Shown: positions 1 through 6,835, numbered from the stretch's first letter. The stretch: 7,943 bases of DNA from Bacteroidota bacterium (GCA_021778375.1 JAJYCM010000117.1:1-7943), one strand, 5' to 3'. Numbers and translations: made by a program. The notes: a model not told the origin generated them from the sequence alone.

Positions 1-1
1 T

Positions 2-349
2 ACAAGTGTAAAGGATTGCTTTGACGAGCTTCATAAAGACGGTTTTAGAATTTATGCTTCATCACTTTCCGAAGATTCAAAAAATTTCTACGATCTTGAT
101 TTAACTGGAAAATCTGCTATCGTTTTGGGAAATGAACATCGTGGTGTTTCGGAAGAGGCAGCTAATTTGGCTGATGAAAAATTTTTAATACCAATGTACG
201 GTATGGTACAAAGTCTAAACGTTTCGGTTGCCGCAGCTGTTATCCTTTACGAAGCGGTGAGGCAAAGAAGCAAAAAAAATCTTTATCAAAAGAGTGAGTA
301 CAACATGGAAGAACTTAACAATTTAATTGAATCGTGGTGTAAAAAATAA
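2..349 (+). CDS. trmH: TrmH-type tRNA (Gm18) 2'-O-methyltransferase, C-terminal part (5' end outside window)
   Basis: This is the C-terminal 115 residues of a SPOUT-fold RNA methyltransferase. The reading frame is open from base 2, so the gene starts before the window; the ATG at 125 is internal. The motifs forming the knotted SAM-binding site are visible: IVLGNEHRGVSEE (motif 2) and IPMYGMVQSLNVSVAAAVILYEA (motif 3, where SLNVSVA is the SpoU hallmark). IPMxGMVQSLNVSVAxAxILYEAxRQR followed by a short basic tail resembles TrmH, which methylates the ribose of G18 in the tRNA D-loop, more than RlmB or TrmL. The ending LIESWCKK also recalls short thermophile TrmH proteins. A related SpoU enzyme with another RNA target cannot be excluded without the N-terminal domain. 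The stop lies 13 nt before aroA on the same strand, so the two are probably co-transcribed, with no evident functional link. Confidence 0.85.
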   Translation, partial: TSVKDCFDELHKDGFRIYASSLSEDSKNFYDLDLTGKSAIVLGNEHRGVSEEAANLADEKFLIPMYGMVQSLNVSVAAAVILYEAVRQRSKKNLYQKSEYNMEELNNLIESWCKK

Positions 350-362
350 ACAAAGTAATTAA

Positions 363-1643
363 ATGACTCAAGAATTTAATCCCATAAATAAAATCGAAGG
401 CACACTTGAATTACCTGGTGATAAATCAATTTCCCACAGAGCGGTGATGTTTGCTTCTCTTGCAAAAGGGAAGTCCCGTATCTATAATCTATCTAACGGA
501 GAAGACGTAAATTCCACTAAGAAGTGTTTTGAATCTTTAGGTATCAAGATAAAAAAAAAAAGTAATTTTACTGAAATTATCGGAAATGGCTATATGGGAT
601 TGCGCAAGTCCTCACATGATCTTGACGCAGGAAATTCCGGAACTACAACAAGATTAATAAGTGGAATTCTTGTTGCTCAAAATTTCAAATCAAAGATTAT
701 TGGCGATGAGTCGCTATCAAAACGCCCAATGAAAAGAATTATCGAGCCGCTTTCATTAATGGGAGGAAAAATTCAAGGTTCTGCCAATTTTACATTACCA
801 ATTGAAATATTTCCTGTTACAGAAATCCGATCAATTAATTATGAAATGCCGGTTGCAAGCGCGCAAGTTAAAAGCGCAATAATTCTGGCAGGTCTGCACT
901 GCAATGGTATTACTTCCATAACTGAAAAAATTCCTTCAAGAGATCATACCGAAAGAATGCTTGGTCTTAAATCAAAAATTATTTCTACAGGTAAAACTGT
1001 CTTCGTTTCTAAAGAAAATTATCCAGAGTCAAATGATTATTTCATACCCTCAGATATATCAACCTCTGCTTTTTTTATTGTCCTGACGTTACTTTCAAAA
1101 AACTCTCAACTGAAAGTGAAAAATGTTTCTCTTAATGAGACGAGGACTGGAATCCTTAAAGTTTTGATAGCAATGGGAGGTAAAATTGAAATAGATAATA
1201 TAAAACAAAGCTCTGGGGAAGATTACGGTGATATAATTGCAAGCAGTAGTGAGCTAAAAAATATTGTAATCGATCAAAAAATAATTCCCAATATCATTGA
1301 TGAAATCCCCATTCTGTCAATTGCCGGAATATTTGCTGATGGAAAGTTCGAAATTAAAAATGCTTCCGAGTTAAGAGGCAAGGAAACTGATAGGATAAAA
1401 TCTATTTGCCACAATCTGACAAATCTCGGATTATTCGTTGAAGAATATGAAGACGGTTTTTCTTGCTCAGGCTCAATTTCAAATTTCTATCCTGCTTTTG
1501 AAAGTTTTGGAGATCACCGGATTGCGATGGCTTTTGGGATTTTGTCACTGCTTCTAAAAGGAGGAGGCAAGGTAGACAATTTTAACTGCGTAAATATTTC
1601 AAACCCAAATTTTTTGACTCAGTTAAAAAGCATAATCAATTAA
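363..1643 (+). CDS. aroA: 3-phosphoshikimate 1-carboxyvinyltransferase (EPSP synthase), class II-type
   Basis: This cytoplasmic enzyme transfers the enolpyruvyl group of PEP to shikimate-3-phosphate, the sixth step of the shikimate pathway to aromatic amino acids. The 426 residues match the usual length, and both inverse alpha/beta domains are complete. Visible motifs are PGDKSISHR (18-26, with the substrate-binding Lys21), GNSGTTTR (90-97, PEP site), SAQVK (166-170), RDHTE (193-197), SDIS with the likely phosphate-site Asp231, NETRTG (258-263), IIDEIP with Asp313, RGKETDR with Lys340/Glu341, and GDHRIAMA (383-390). GDKS, SAQxK, RxHxE and NxTR together are the signature set of class II EPSP synthases. 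The ATG at 363 fits the conserved N-terminus; no Shine-Dalgarno sequence is seen upstream. An 11-base A run (551-561) lies inside the gene without breaking the frame. It follows trmH closely and converges on bshC. Confidence 0.96.
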   Translation: MTQEFNPINKIEGTLELPGDKSISHRAVMFASLAKGKSRIYNLSNGEDVNSTKKCFESLGIKIKKKSNFTEIIGNGYMGLRKSSHDLDAGNSGTTTRLISGILVAQNFKSKIIGDESLSKRPMKRIIEPLSLMGGKIQGSANFTLPIEIFPVTEIRSINYEMPVASAQVKSAIILAGLHCNGITSITEKIPSRDHTERMLGLKSKIISTGKTVFVSKENYPESNDYFIPSDISTSAFFIVLTLLSKNSQLKVKNVSLNETRTGILKVLIAMGGKIEIDNIKQSSGEDYGDIIASSSELKNIVIDQKIIPNIIDEIPILSIAGIFADGKFEIKNASELRGKETDRIKSICHNLTNLGLFVEEYEDGFSCSGSISNFYPAFESFGDHRIAMAFGILSLLLKGGGKVDNFNCVNISNPNFLTQLKSIIN

Positions 1644-1648
1644 TCTTG

Positions 1649-1694
1649 TTTTCGAAAATATTTAATATCTCTCGAAAAAGAAGTATTTAACTTC
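1649..1694. terminator. Weak hairpins in the aroA/bshC convergent gap
   Basis: The 82-bp gap between the two converging stop codons holds two short stems. One pairs TTTTCGA (1649-1655) with TCGAAAA (1672-1678) across a 16-nt loop. The other pairs GAAGT (1680-1684) with ACTTC (1690-1694) across a 5-nt loop. Both are AT-rich, and neither is followed by a strong T tract. A bidirectional termination role is suggested mainly by position between convergent genes, so this is a weak call. Confidence 0.25.
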
Positions 1695-1725
1695 ATATAT
1701 CTAATTCAGAAAGTACAGCTTGTAA

Positions 1726-3360
1726 TTACAAAATAATTATCTGGTGTTCAAATTTATTTATTGCTAATTCATCGAAAATTTGGTCCAAGAATCCTTCACC
1801 GTATTTATTCATGAAGTATATAAAATTTATCTCTCTTTCCTGCAAAGTTGAGTTAGGATAGGTAATATTTATTATTTTATCTATTTGCCGCAATGTAGTT
1901 TCATGTTTTCTCTTTTGGGCTTCAATCGATTTTAATTTGAATTCGTTCAAATACTGAGATACCTTTTGTTTGTATTTTGAACTTGCATCGCTCAGAGTTT
2001 TGTCAAAGTCAAATAGTTTCTCTTTCAAGTGATCAAATGCTGTTTCTATTGTATTAGATGTCTCTGTAAAAATATCATCAAGTGTTGTTTCAGAGATTGA
2101 GTTGATTACTTTTTGCTTAAGTTCATCCGGGTTGCGAAAGACATCCTGGATATTCAAAACATATTTTTCCAAAAGCGAGGTAATGTTTTTTTCAATAATT
2201 GTAACTGAAGAACGAGGATAAATGAACGGTGCTTCCACATTGAAAAATTCATAAAGCGGCATTACTTGTGCAAAATAAGCTATCTCACTTGGTCCACCGA
2301 CGTAAAAAGCAGTCGATAAAATGTAATCCTGACAAATGGGGCGAAGCAATACGTTAGGGCTGAAATTTTCAGGCTCTTTTTCTATCGTTTCAGATAATTC
2401 ATCATAAGTGAATTTTTTCCTTTTTCTCTTCAATCGGAAATCATTCTCAACCGGTTCTATCAAATATCTGCCGTCCTCATTACTGTAAAATAAATTTACC
2501 GCCTGCACCTTTACCTGAGCATGAAAAGTTTCTTCAAGTTTGGCGCTAATATTTACTATTTTCTCAGCGTGCTGGCGGAAGTCCGTAATTTCTTTTTTGA
2601 AAATTGGTTTTAATAGATTTTTTATTTTTATATCTTGAGGATCAAAAAGTATTAGCCCGTATTTATCAAAAAGCCAAAACATTAATTCTTTAAAGGATTG
2701 TTTGAAAGACTTCCCGGTAGAGTAAAATGTCTTTAGTCTCCCTAACAAAGGTTGGGTAAATTCTGTATTCCGGAGATTCCCGGTAAGCTCTTCTAAAAAA
2801 GTATTAATTGTATCCTTGAAAATTTGGTTTCCCACACTACCATTATTTTCGTCTTCTGCTATTCCTTCTATCCCTAAATTATAAGAAATCTTTTTAATTT
2901 CATTTGCATCATTTACCAAGCTTATCGATCTTACTTCTTCAATGTCATGATCATCTCCTTCAAGCCAAAATACAGGAACAAAATGGAAATCATCATAACG
3001 ATCCGAAAGAAAATTACTTAGTTTTATGGCTGTGATTATTTTATAGAAAGTATAAAGAGGTCCGCCTAAAATTCCTAATTGCTGTCCGGTAACAATAGTT
3101 AAAGTTTTTTTATCAGAAAGCAACGAGATGTTTTTTTGCGTTTTTGCCGAAGGATTTAGTCCTTTGTATTGTCCTGTCAGGATGTTAGGCAAATCGATTT
3201 TAAAATCTTTCTGTTGATCAGATATATTTTTGAATTTTGTTAAATATTCATCTTTGTTGTGAAAGTTGGTCTGGTAAAAATCTTTAACGTTCTCAAATTC
3301 ATAAAGATAGTCTAAAAATAGGTTTTGGCTTCCGGGAATATCACCAAAGTTAATAAACAT
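1726..3360 (-). CDS. bshC: Putative cysteine ligase BshC (bacillithiol biosynthesis)
   Basis: BshC is the proposed cytoplasmic enzyme adding cysteine to glucosaminyl-malate in the last step of bacillithiol synthesis, after BshA and BshB. The 544 residues are the usual full length. Visible family motifs are TGQQLGILGGPLYTFYK (91-107) and VPVFWLEGDDHDIEE (128-142), which form the nucleotide-binding-like core, then LRPICQDYILST (339-350) and YVGGPSEIAYFAQ (353-365). A long charged helical stretch at about 385-500 fits the BshC coiled coil, and the C-terminal pattern LQEREINFIYFMNKYG is typical. The start at 3360 has GGAGA a few bases upstream. No bshA or bshB is in the window; scattered bsh genes are normal. 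Bacillithiol or N-methyl-bacillithiol is known in Bacteroidota and green sulfur bacteria, which supports the taxonomic reading. The gene stands alone on its strand, divergent from the barrel gene at 3660. Confidence 0.95.
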   Translation of the reverse strand: MFINFGDIPGSQNLFLDYLYEFENVKDFYQTNFHNKDEYLTKFKNISDQQKDFKIDLPNILTGQYKGLNPSAKTQKNISLLSDKKTLTIVTGQQLGILGGPLYTFYKIITAIKLSNFLSDRYDDFHFVPVFWLEGDDHDIEEVRSISLVNDANEIKKISYNLGIEGIAEDENNGSVGNQIFKDTINTFLEELTGNLRNTEFTQPLLGRLKTFYSTGKSFKQSFKELMFWLFDKYGLILFDPQDIKIKNLLKPIFKKEITDFRQHAEKIVNISAKLEETFHAQVKVQAVNLFYSNEDGRYLIEPVENDFRLKRKRKKFTYDELSETIEKEPENFSPNVLLRPICQDYILSTAFYVGGPSEIAYFAQVMPLYEFFNVEAPFIYPRSSVTIIEKNITSLLEKYVLNIQDVFRNPDELKQKVINSISETTLDDIFTETSNTIETAFDHLKEKLFDFDKTLSDASSKYKQKVSQYLNEFKLKSIEAQKRKHETTLRQIDKIINITYPNSTLQEREINFIYFMNKYGEGFLDQIFDELAINKFEHQIIIL

Positions 3361-3364
3361 TATT

Positions 3365-3369
3365 TCTCC
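3365..3369 (-). promoter_or_regulatory. Shine-Dalgarno-like site of bshC
   Basis: Read on the minus strand, the sequence is GGAGA, with its GGAG ending five bases before the ATG that starts at 3360. It is one of only two convincing SD sites in the window, and it supports this start codon. Confidence 0.55.
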
Positions 3370-3390
3370 AAAATTTTATATTCTTTTTAA

Positions 3391-3421
3391 CAAACTAAGT
3401 AAAAGTTTTTTTGATAACAAA
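3391..3421 (-). promoter_or_regulatory. Candidate Bacteroidota-type promoter of bshC
   Basis: On the minus strand, TTTG (plus-strand CAAA at 3418-3421) is followed by exactly 19 bases and then TTAGTTTG (plus-strand CAAACTAA at 3391-3398). The known Bacteroidota housekeeping promoter has -33 TTTG and -7 TAnnTTTG at about this spacing, so only one position differs (TT for TA). Transcription would begin about 25 bases before the start codon. In such AT-rich DNA a chance match is possible, and whether this lineage uses that promoter type is inferred. Confidence 0.4.
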
Positions 3422-3533
3422 TGCAAATGTAGTTAAAAATGGATATTTGAATGTATAATTATTAGTAATTCTTATCACATATTCTTCCGCCCCCTTCAAT
3501 TTTTTCAATGGCGAGACAGGGAAGAGTTATAAG

Positions 3534-3648
3534 ATTCCGCATCAATACCCGAAATAACACGGATTATTGATACCTGGAAAAGAAATCTATTTCGTATATT
3601 ATAAAATTAAATATTAATTATTTTAACTTGACTAAATTCCGCAACAAT
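3534..3648 (+). repeat. Pair of 13-bp direct repeats upstream of the barrel gene
   Basis: ATTCCGCATCAAT (3534-3546) recurs as ATTCCGCAACAAT (3636-3648), with one mismatch in 13 and a period of 102 bp. The second copy ends 11 bases before the start codon at 3660. The first copy overlaps the left arm of the inverted repeat. A protein-binding site is possible, but with only two copies chance is not excluded. Apart from these repeats and the bshC promoter candidate, I see nothing definite in 3361-3659. Confidence 0.4.
3541..3571. repeat. Imperfect inverted repeat in the bshC/barrel divergent intergenic region
   Basis: ATCAATA (3541-3547) pairs with TATTGAT (3565-3571), and inside it CCG (3549-3551) pairs with CGG (3560-3562). 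This gives ten base pairs with a small asymmetric bulge (C opposite AT) and an 8-nt loop. The DNA around it (about 3488-3562) is less AT-rich than the rest of the intergenic region. No T tract follows. It could be an operator, a hairpin in the leader of the plus-strand transcript, or a remnant; the sequence does not decide. Confidence 0.4.
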
Positions 3649-3659
3649 CTTAATTAACA

Positions 3660-4544
3660 ATGAAAAGAAAAATTACTTTATTTATTTTTTTTCTACTTTG
3701 CCAGGTGAACATTGCCCAAACTAAAGATTCAACTAATTACCATTTTATATTTTTGCCGGCAGGATTAAACTTTATGCCGCTAAAAGCTGGTATAGATGAA
3801 CCAAGAATGGGTTTGTTGTATTACACAGGTGACAAAAATATGAAGGTCGATATCGGGAATTCCGTAGATGTCTTTGCTTTTGATTTTCCTAAATCGTTAA
3901 GCCGGATAACTATAGGCGCTGACTTTATGGCTTATGCTCTTGTTACTTCTTACCTCCAATATAGACTACAAATAGATGCCATTGATGGATTCTTTGGCGG
4001 TAATATTGTCTATTCTAAAAAACATCCCGGAGGAAGATTTGTCACAAGATTTCGTTATCTCCACAGCAGTGGTCATTTGGTTGACGGTCACTGGAATAGC
4101 GAAACGGAAAGTTGGCTTAATAACCAACTACCTACTGCATACGGGAATAATTATGCCGATATTCTTTTAGCCGAAGAAAATGTTTTCCCATTTGGAGATC
4201 TTAGATATTATGGCGGTTTCACAATGTCTACTGGCAAAAATACCGGGTATAAGTCTTTGAAGAAATATTTATACAAGGCAGGTTTTGAATTATCGTATAA
4301 AAATCTTTTGGGGAAGATATTTAACAGGGATGAGAATCTTTTTGTCGCTATCAATTTAGACGTTAAAGGAATTCCGGAATATGTGGTCAACCAAAACTAT
4401 ATGGCAGGTATTAAATTTGGGGGTTGGAATAATAAAGGAATAGTGTTTTATTTTTCTTATTATAATGGAGGTGATGTTTTTAGCCAATATTTTACAAAAA
4501 GGGTGTCCCGTATTGGCCTCGGCTTTATGTTTGATTTTATTTAG
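3660..4544 (+). CDS. DUF1207-like exported protein, probable outer-membrane beta-barrel
   Basis: A 294-residue protein of unknown function. Residues 1-20 look like a Sec signal peptide (MKRK, a hydrophobic core, then NIAQ), with cleavage near Ala19/Gln20. Cys14 lies inside the hydrophobic core without a proper lipobox, so it is probably not a lipoprotein. The mature part alternates short aromatic-rich strands and Gly/Asn turns, with no long hydrophobic helix, and ends in IGLGFMFDFI, an aromatic terminal strand typical of outer-membrane barrels. The pattern LKAGIDEPRMG near residues 41-51, and RFRYLHSSGHLVDGH at 130-144, resemble the DUF1207 family (ADPREPR and HQSSHLGDE types); this is recognised by eye, not by a profile. 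The ATG at 3660 has no SD. It is the first of three same-strand genes, with 23 nt to the next, suggesting a shared envelope function. Confidence 0.65.
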   Translation: MKRKITLFIFFLLCQVNIAQTKDSTNYHFIFLPAGLNFMPLKAGIDEPRMGLLYYTGDKNMKVDIGNSVDVFAFDFPKSLSRITIGADFMAYALVTSYLQYRLQIDAIDGFFGGNIVYSKKHPGGRFVTRFRYLHSSGHLVDGHWNSETESWLNNQLPTAYGNNYADILLAEENVFPFGDLRYYGGFTMSTGKNTGYKSLKKYLYKAGFELSYKNLLGKIFNRDENLFVAINLDVKGIPEYVVNQNYMAGIKFGGWNNKGIVFYFSYYNGGDVFSQYFTKRVSRIGLGFMFDFI

Positions 4545-4567
4545 ATCACAATTGAAATTATTTGTCA

Positions 4568-5557
4568 ATGGACTCAATAATAAATTCTGTTAAAAATATT
4601 TATGATAATCAAAGGTTTAAAAAGTCAACTTTCCTTGTAATTGTCAAATTGCTGATTGCAATCGGTTTAATTTCATATATGGTTTATCATGTTAACCTAA
4701 AGGAGATTGCTACGGCATTCGAGAGAGCAGATTATAGATTTATAATTCTAGCAATACTTCTTACCCTTGTAAATATTTCACTTCAATATTTCAAATGGGA
4801 ACTTACTTGTAATGCAATTCTTAAAGAATCTAACAGGAAAAAGATATTCTATTCTTTATTCTATGGATTTGCTGCAGGTCCCTTTACCCCAGCCCGAATA
4901 GGTGAATATTTTGGGCGGGCCCTGGAATTTAAAGACAAACCAATGATTCAAGTTACGGTTGCAACCCTTGTCGATAAATTTTTTCTTCTTATCACGATAG
5001 CCTTTTTTGGTTCAATTGGCAGTATATTATTTCTTAAAAATTATTATCATGTAAACTCTTATATAATTTTCTCATTATTCGTATTAATATTCGTTTTGTC
5101 GTATTTCCTAATTATGCTAATAATAAATCCAAAACTATGGCACAACTTTTTGACCAACCGGATGAGAAACTCTAAAAGATTTCATAAATTTTATTCGGAG
5201 GTTCTTCTCCTAAAAGAATTAGATGGAAAGTTTTTGACTAAAATATCTTTGATTTCTTTTCTTTTTTATTCTTGTTTCGTCATTCAATTTGCTGTCCTTG
5301 TAGTCGGATTTTCACAGCACGGAAGTTTCGTCAATTTTATCTGGGCTGGAAATATGGTAATGTTTGCTAAGGCAATCATCCCGCAAATTTCATTTGGCGA
5401 TTTGGGTGTTAGGGAGGGGGCTTCTATATTTTTTTTAACCAAAATGGGGCAAACGAGCTCTGTCGGTTTCGACTCTGGAATCTCTTTATTCGGCATAAAT
5501 GTTTTACTGCCAGCTTTAATAGGTTTGATTTTGCTAATCAAAAAAAACAATGCTTAA
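4568..5557 (+). CDS. Flippase-like multi-pass membrane protein, lysylphosphatidylglycerol synthase TM family
   Basis: A 329-residue inner-membrane protein with about seven or eight hydrophobic segments, near residues 21-41, 57-76, 129-156, 163-187, 224-247, 256-272 and 305-324, with a weaker one near 93-105. Two features match the LPG synthase TM/UPF0104 family (PF03706 type): GPFTPARIGEYFGRAL (104-119) and PQISFGDLGVREG (272-284). No cytoplasmic aminoacyl-transferase domain follows, so it should not be called MprF. Stand-alone members often sit beside glycosyltransferases and are thought to handle lipid- or polyprenol-linked substrates; the substrate here is unknown. I prefer the ATG at 4568 over a TTG two codons upstream at 4562. 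There is no clear SD, which suggests coupling to the preceding gene. Its last 8 bases overlap the glycosyltransferase start, and an A8 run sits just before the overlap. Confidence 0.85.
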   Translation: MDSIINSVKNIYDNQRFKKSTFLVIVKLLIAIGLISYMVYHVNLKEIATAFERADYRFIILAILLTLVNISLQYFKWELTCNAILKESNRKKIFYSLFYGFAAGPFTPARIGEYFGRALEFKDKPMIQVTVATLVDKFFLLITIAFFGSIGSILFLKNYYHVNSYIIFSLFVLIFVLSYFLIMLIINPKLWHNFLTNRMRNSKRFHKFYSEVLLLKELDGKFLTKISLISFLFYSCFVIQFAVLVVGFSQHGSFVNFIWAGNMVMFAKAIIPQISFGDLGVREGASIFFLTKMGQTSSVGFDSGISLFGINVLLPALIGLILLIKKNNA

Positions 5558-6686
5558 CATATTATTGTTATTAATATTCCTTTTCCTTTTAACGTACTAT
5601 TCGTTTTTTTTGTCAGAAATATTATCCGGTCTGGATAAATTAACTTCGGCAAAAGGCATATCAATCCCAGAAGAATTTATTTCCATAATTATACCTTTTA
5701 GAAATGAATCTGAAAATATTCTTGGAAGTTTGAGAAGCCTGGAAAATCAAAATTATCCAAAAGGAAAATATGAAGTCATTTATGTTAATGATTCTTCTGA
5801 TGATGATTCGCTTCAAAAAATATTATCAGCCCAAAAGTCTTCAAACATTAAAGTAATTTCAGTTCCTGATGATTTTTCGACTTATGCCCATAAAAAAAGA
5901 GCAATAAGATTCGGCATTTCTAATTCAACCGGCAGTATTATCATTACTACCGATTCCGATTGTGTTCACAATAAAGAGTGGTTACAACAAATGGTCTCTT
6001 GTTTTGATAACGAAACAGGTTTTGTATCCGGACCGGTAGAATTTATTGAAGAGAAAACTATCTTTGAAAAATTGCAGAAGCTTGAATTCTCCGGATTGGT
6101 TTTAACCGGCGCGGGTTTGATTGGAATAAACAAGCCTGTAATTTGCAATGCTGCTAATATCGCCTATAGAAAGAATGCCTATGAAACGGTAAATGGATTT
6201 AATGACCAACTAAATCTTTCTTCCGGTGACGATGAGTTATTAATGCAAAAAATTTGGTCAAGCGGCAAATACAGGATTAAATTTTGTTGGAACCGGGAAG
6301 CAATTGTTTTAACAAAAGGAAATGATTCACTTCAAAAATTTTATCATCAGCGAAAACGATGGGCGAGTAAAGGTCTATTTTATGCAGACAAAATTTTAAT
6401 AATTAAATTGATTTTAATTTTTCTGTTTTACCTTGGTCTAATCGCACAAATATCTCTCTCCGTCTTTCTATCGCCAATTTTTCTTGTTTCCTTCATTATT
6501 AGTTTTCTAATCAAAATAACTTTTGAATATCTTATCCTCAAAAAGGGATTGAATTTTATCTTCTCAAAAAATGTATTAAGATACCTACCATTAGCAGAAT
6601 TATTTCAGATCCCTTATATAATTATTGCTGGTATAGCCGGTACCTTCGGTAACTATATCTGGAAGGATCGCCGAATAAAAAGATAA
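5550..6686 (+). CDS. Membrane-anchored family 2 glycosyltransferase
   Basis: A 378-residue GT-A fold glycosyltransferase. Order of parts: an N-terminal membrane anchor (about 2-22); a cytoplasmic catalytic domain with SIIIPFRNE (45-53), VNDSSDD (79-85), HKKRAIRFG (114-122) and the metal-binding DSD (135-137); the acceptor-side acidic motif GDDE (226-229); QRKRW (267-271), the Q..RW motif of processive GT2 enzymes; then hydrophobic segments at about 283-306, 308-327 and 350-372 and a basic tail WKDRRIKR. Cytoplasmic placement of that tail would fit better if one C-terminal segment is an interface helix. The enzyme should transfer a sugar from a nucleotide sugar to a lipid or growing glycan; donor and acceptor cannot be read from the sequence. 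Its ATG lies inside the 3' end of the flippase-like gene (8-bp overlap), indicating translational coupling and a joint task. Confidence 0.9.
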   Translation: MLNILLLLIFLFLLTYYSFFLSEILSGLDKLTSAKGISIPEEFISIIIPFRNESENILGSLRSLENQNYPKGKYEVIYVNDSSDDDSLQKILSAQKSSNIKVISVPDDFSTYAHKKRAIRFGISNSTGSIIITTDSDCVHNKEWLQQMVSCFDNETGFVSGPVEFIEEKTIFEKLQKLEFSGLVLTGAGLIGINKPVICNAANIAYRKNAYETVNGFNDQLNLSSGDDELLMQKIWSSGKYRIKFCWNREAIVLTKGNDSLQKFYHQRKRWASKGLFYADKILIIKLILIFLFYLGLIAQISLSVFLSPIFLVSFIISFLIKITFEYLILKKGLNFIFSKNVLRYLPLAELFQIPYIIIAGIAGTFGNYIWKDRRIKR

Positions 6687-6793
6687 TGTCCATTTTCCTC
6701 CGAGAGACGTGTCTATATTTCGGTTCAGATTGTTCATTTTATTATACAAAATATCTTTCTTATTCCTCAAAATTCATTTAAAATCAATTGTTT

Positions 6794-6822
6794 TTGATGG
6801 CACAACTGTTGAGTATTCTAAT
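6794..6822 (+). promoter_or_regulatory. Sigma70-type promoter candidate of the DUF6600-like gene
   Basis: TTGATG (6794-6799; 4 of 6 to TTGACA) is followed by exactly 17 bases and then TCTAAT (6817-6822; 5 of 6 to TATAAT). Transcription would start near 6829, leaving a leader of roughly 17 nt that still contains the SD site. The rest of the 159-bp gap from 6687 holds no recognisable element. It implies this gene has its own promoter, separate from the glycosyltransferase unit. Confidence 0.45.
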
Positions 6823-6835
6823 TCAGTCATTCAAT

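Noticed and set aside
1720..1731. Perfect palindrome TTGTAATTACAA over the bshC stop codon
   Set aside because: Only 12 bp, AT-rich and overlapping coding sequence; the lack of a loop makes it unlikely to be a terminator, and chance is plausible.
3567..3600. TTGATA and TATATT as a sigma70 promoter for the barrel gene
   Set aside because: Each hexamer is a 5 of 6 match, but the spacer is 22 bases, too long for a usual promoter. TTGATA also lies within the right arm of the inverted repeat.
3628..3656. TTGACT-N17-TAATTA as a promoter for the barrel gene
   Set aside because: The -10 match is poor (2 of 6), and transcription would start inside the coding region.
3660..3719. Lipoprotein signal at Cys14 of the barrel protein
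   Set aside because: The residue before Cys is Leu within the hydrophobic core, so the lipobox is not satisfied; a cleavage site near IAQ fits better.
3976..4577. Short open frames on both strands within the barrel gene
   Set aside because: They overlap a complete gene with a signal peptide and barrel features, and lack start signals and motifs of their own.
4568..5557. Annotation as MprF lysylphosphatidylglycerol synthase
   Set aside because: Only the transmembrane domain is present; the C-terminal aminoacyl-transferase domain required for lysyl transfer is missing.
5284..6148. Minus-strand open frames of 88 and 60 codons
   Set aside because: They are antisense to conserved motif regions of the flippase-like gene and the glycosyltransferase, with no supporting signals.
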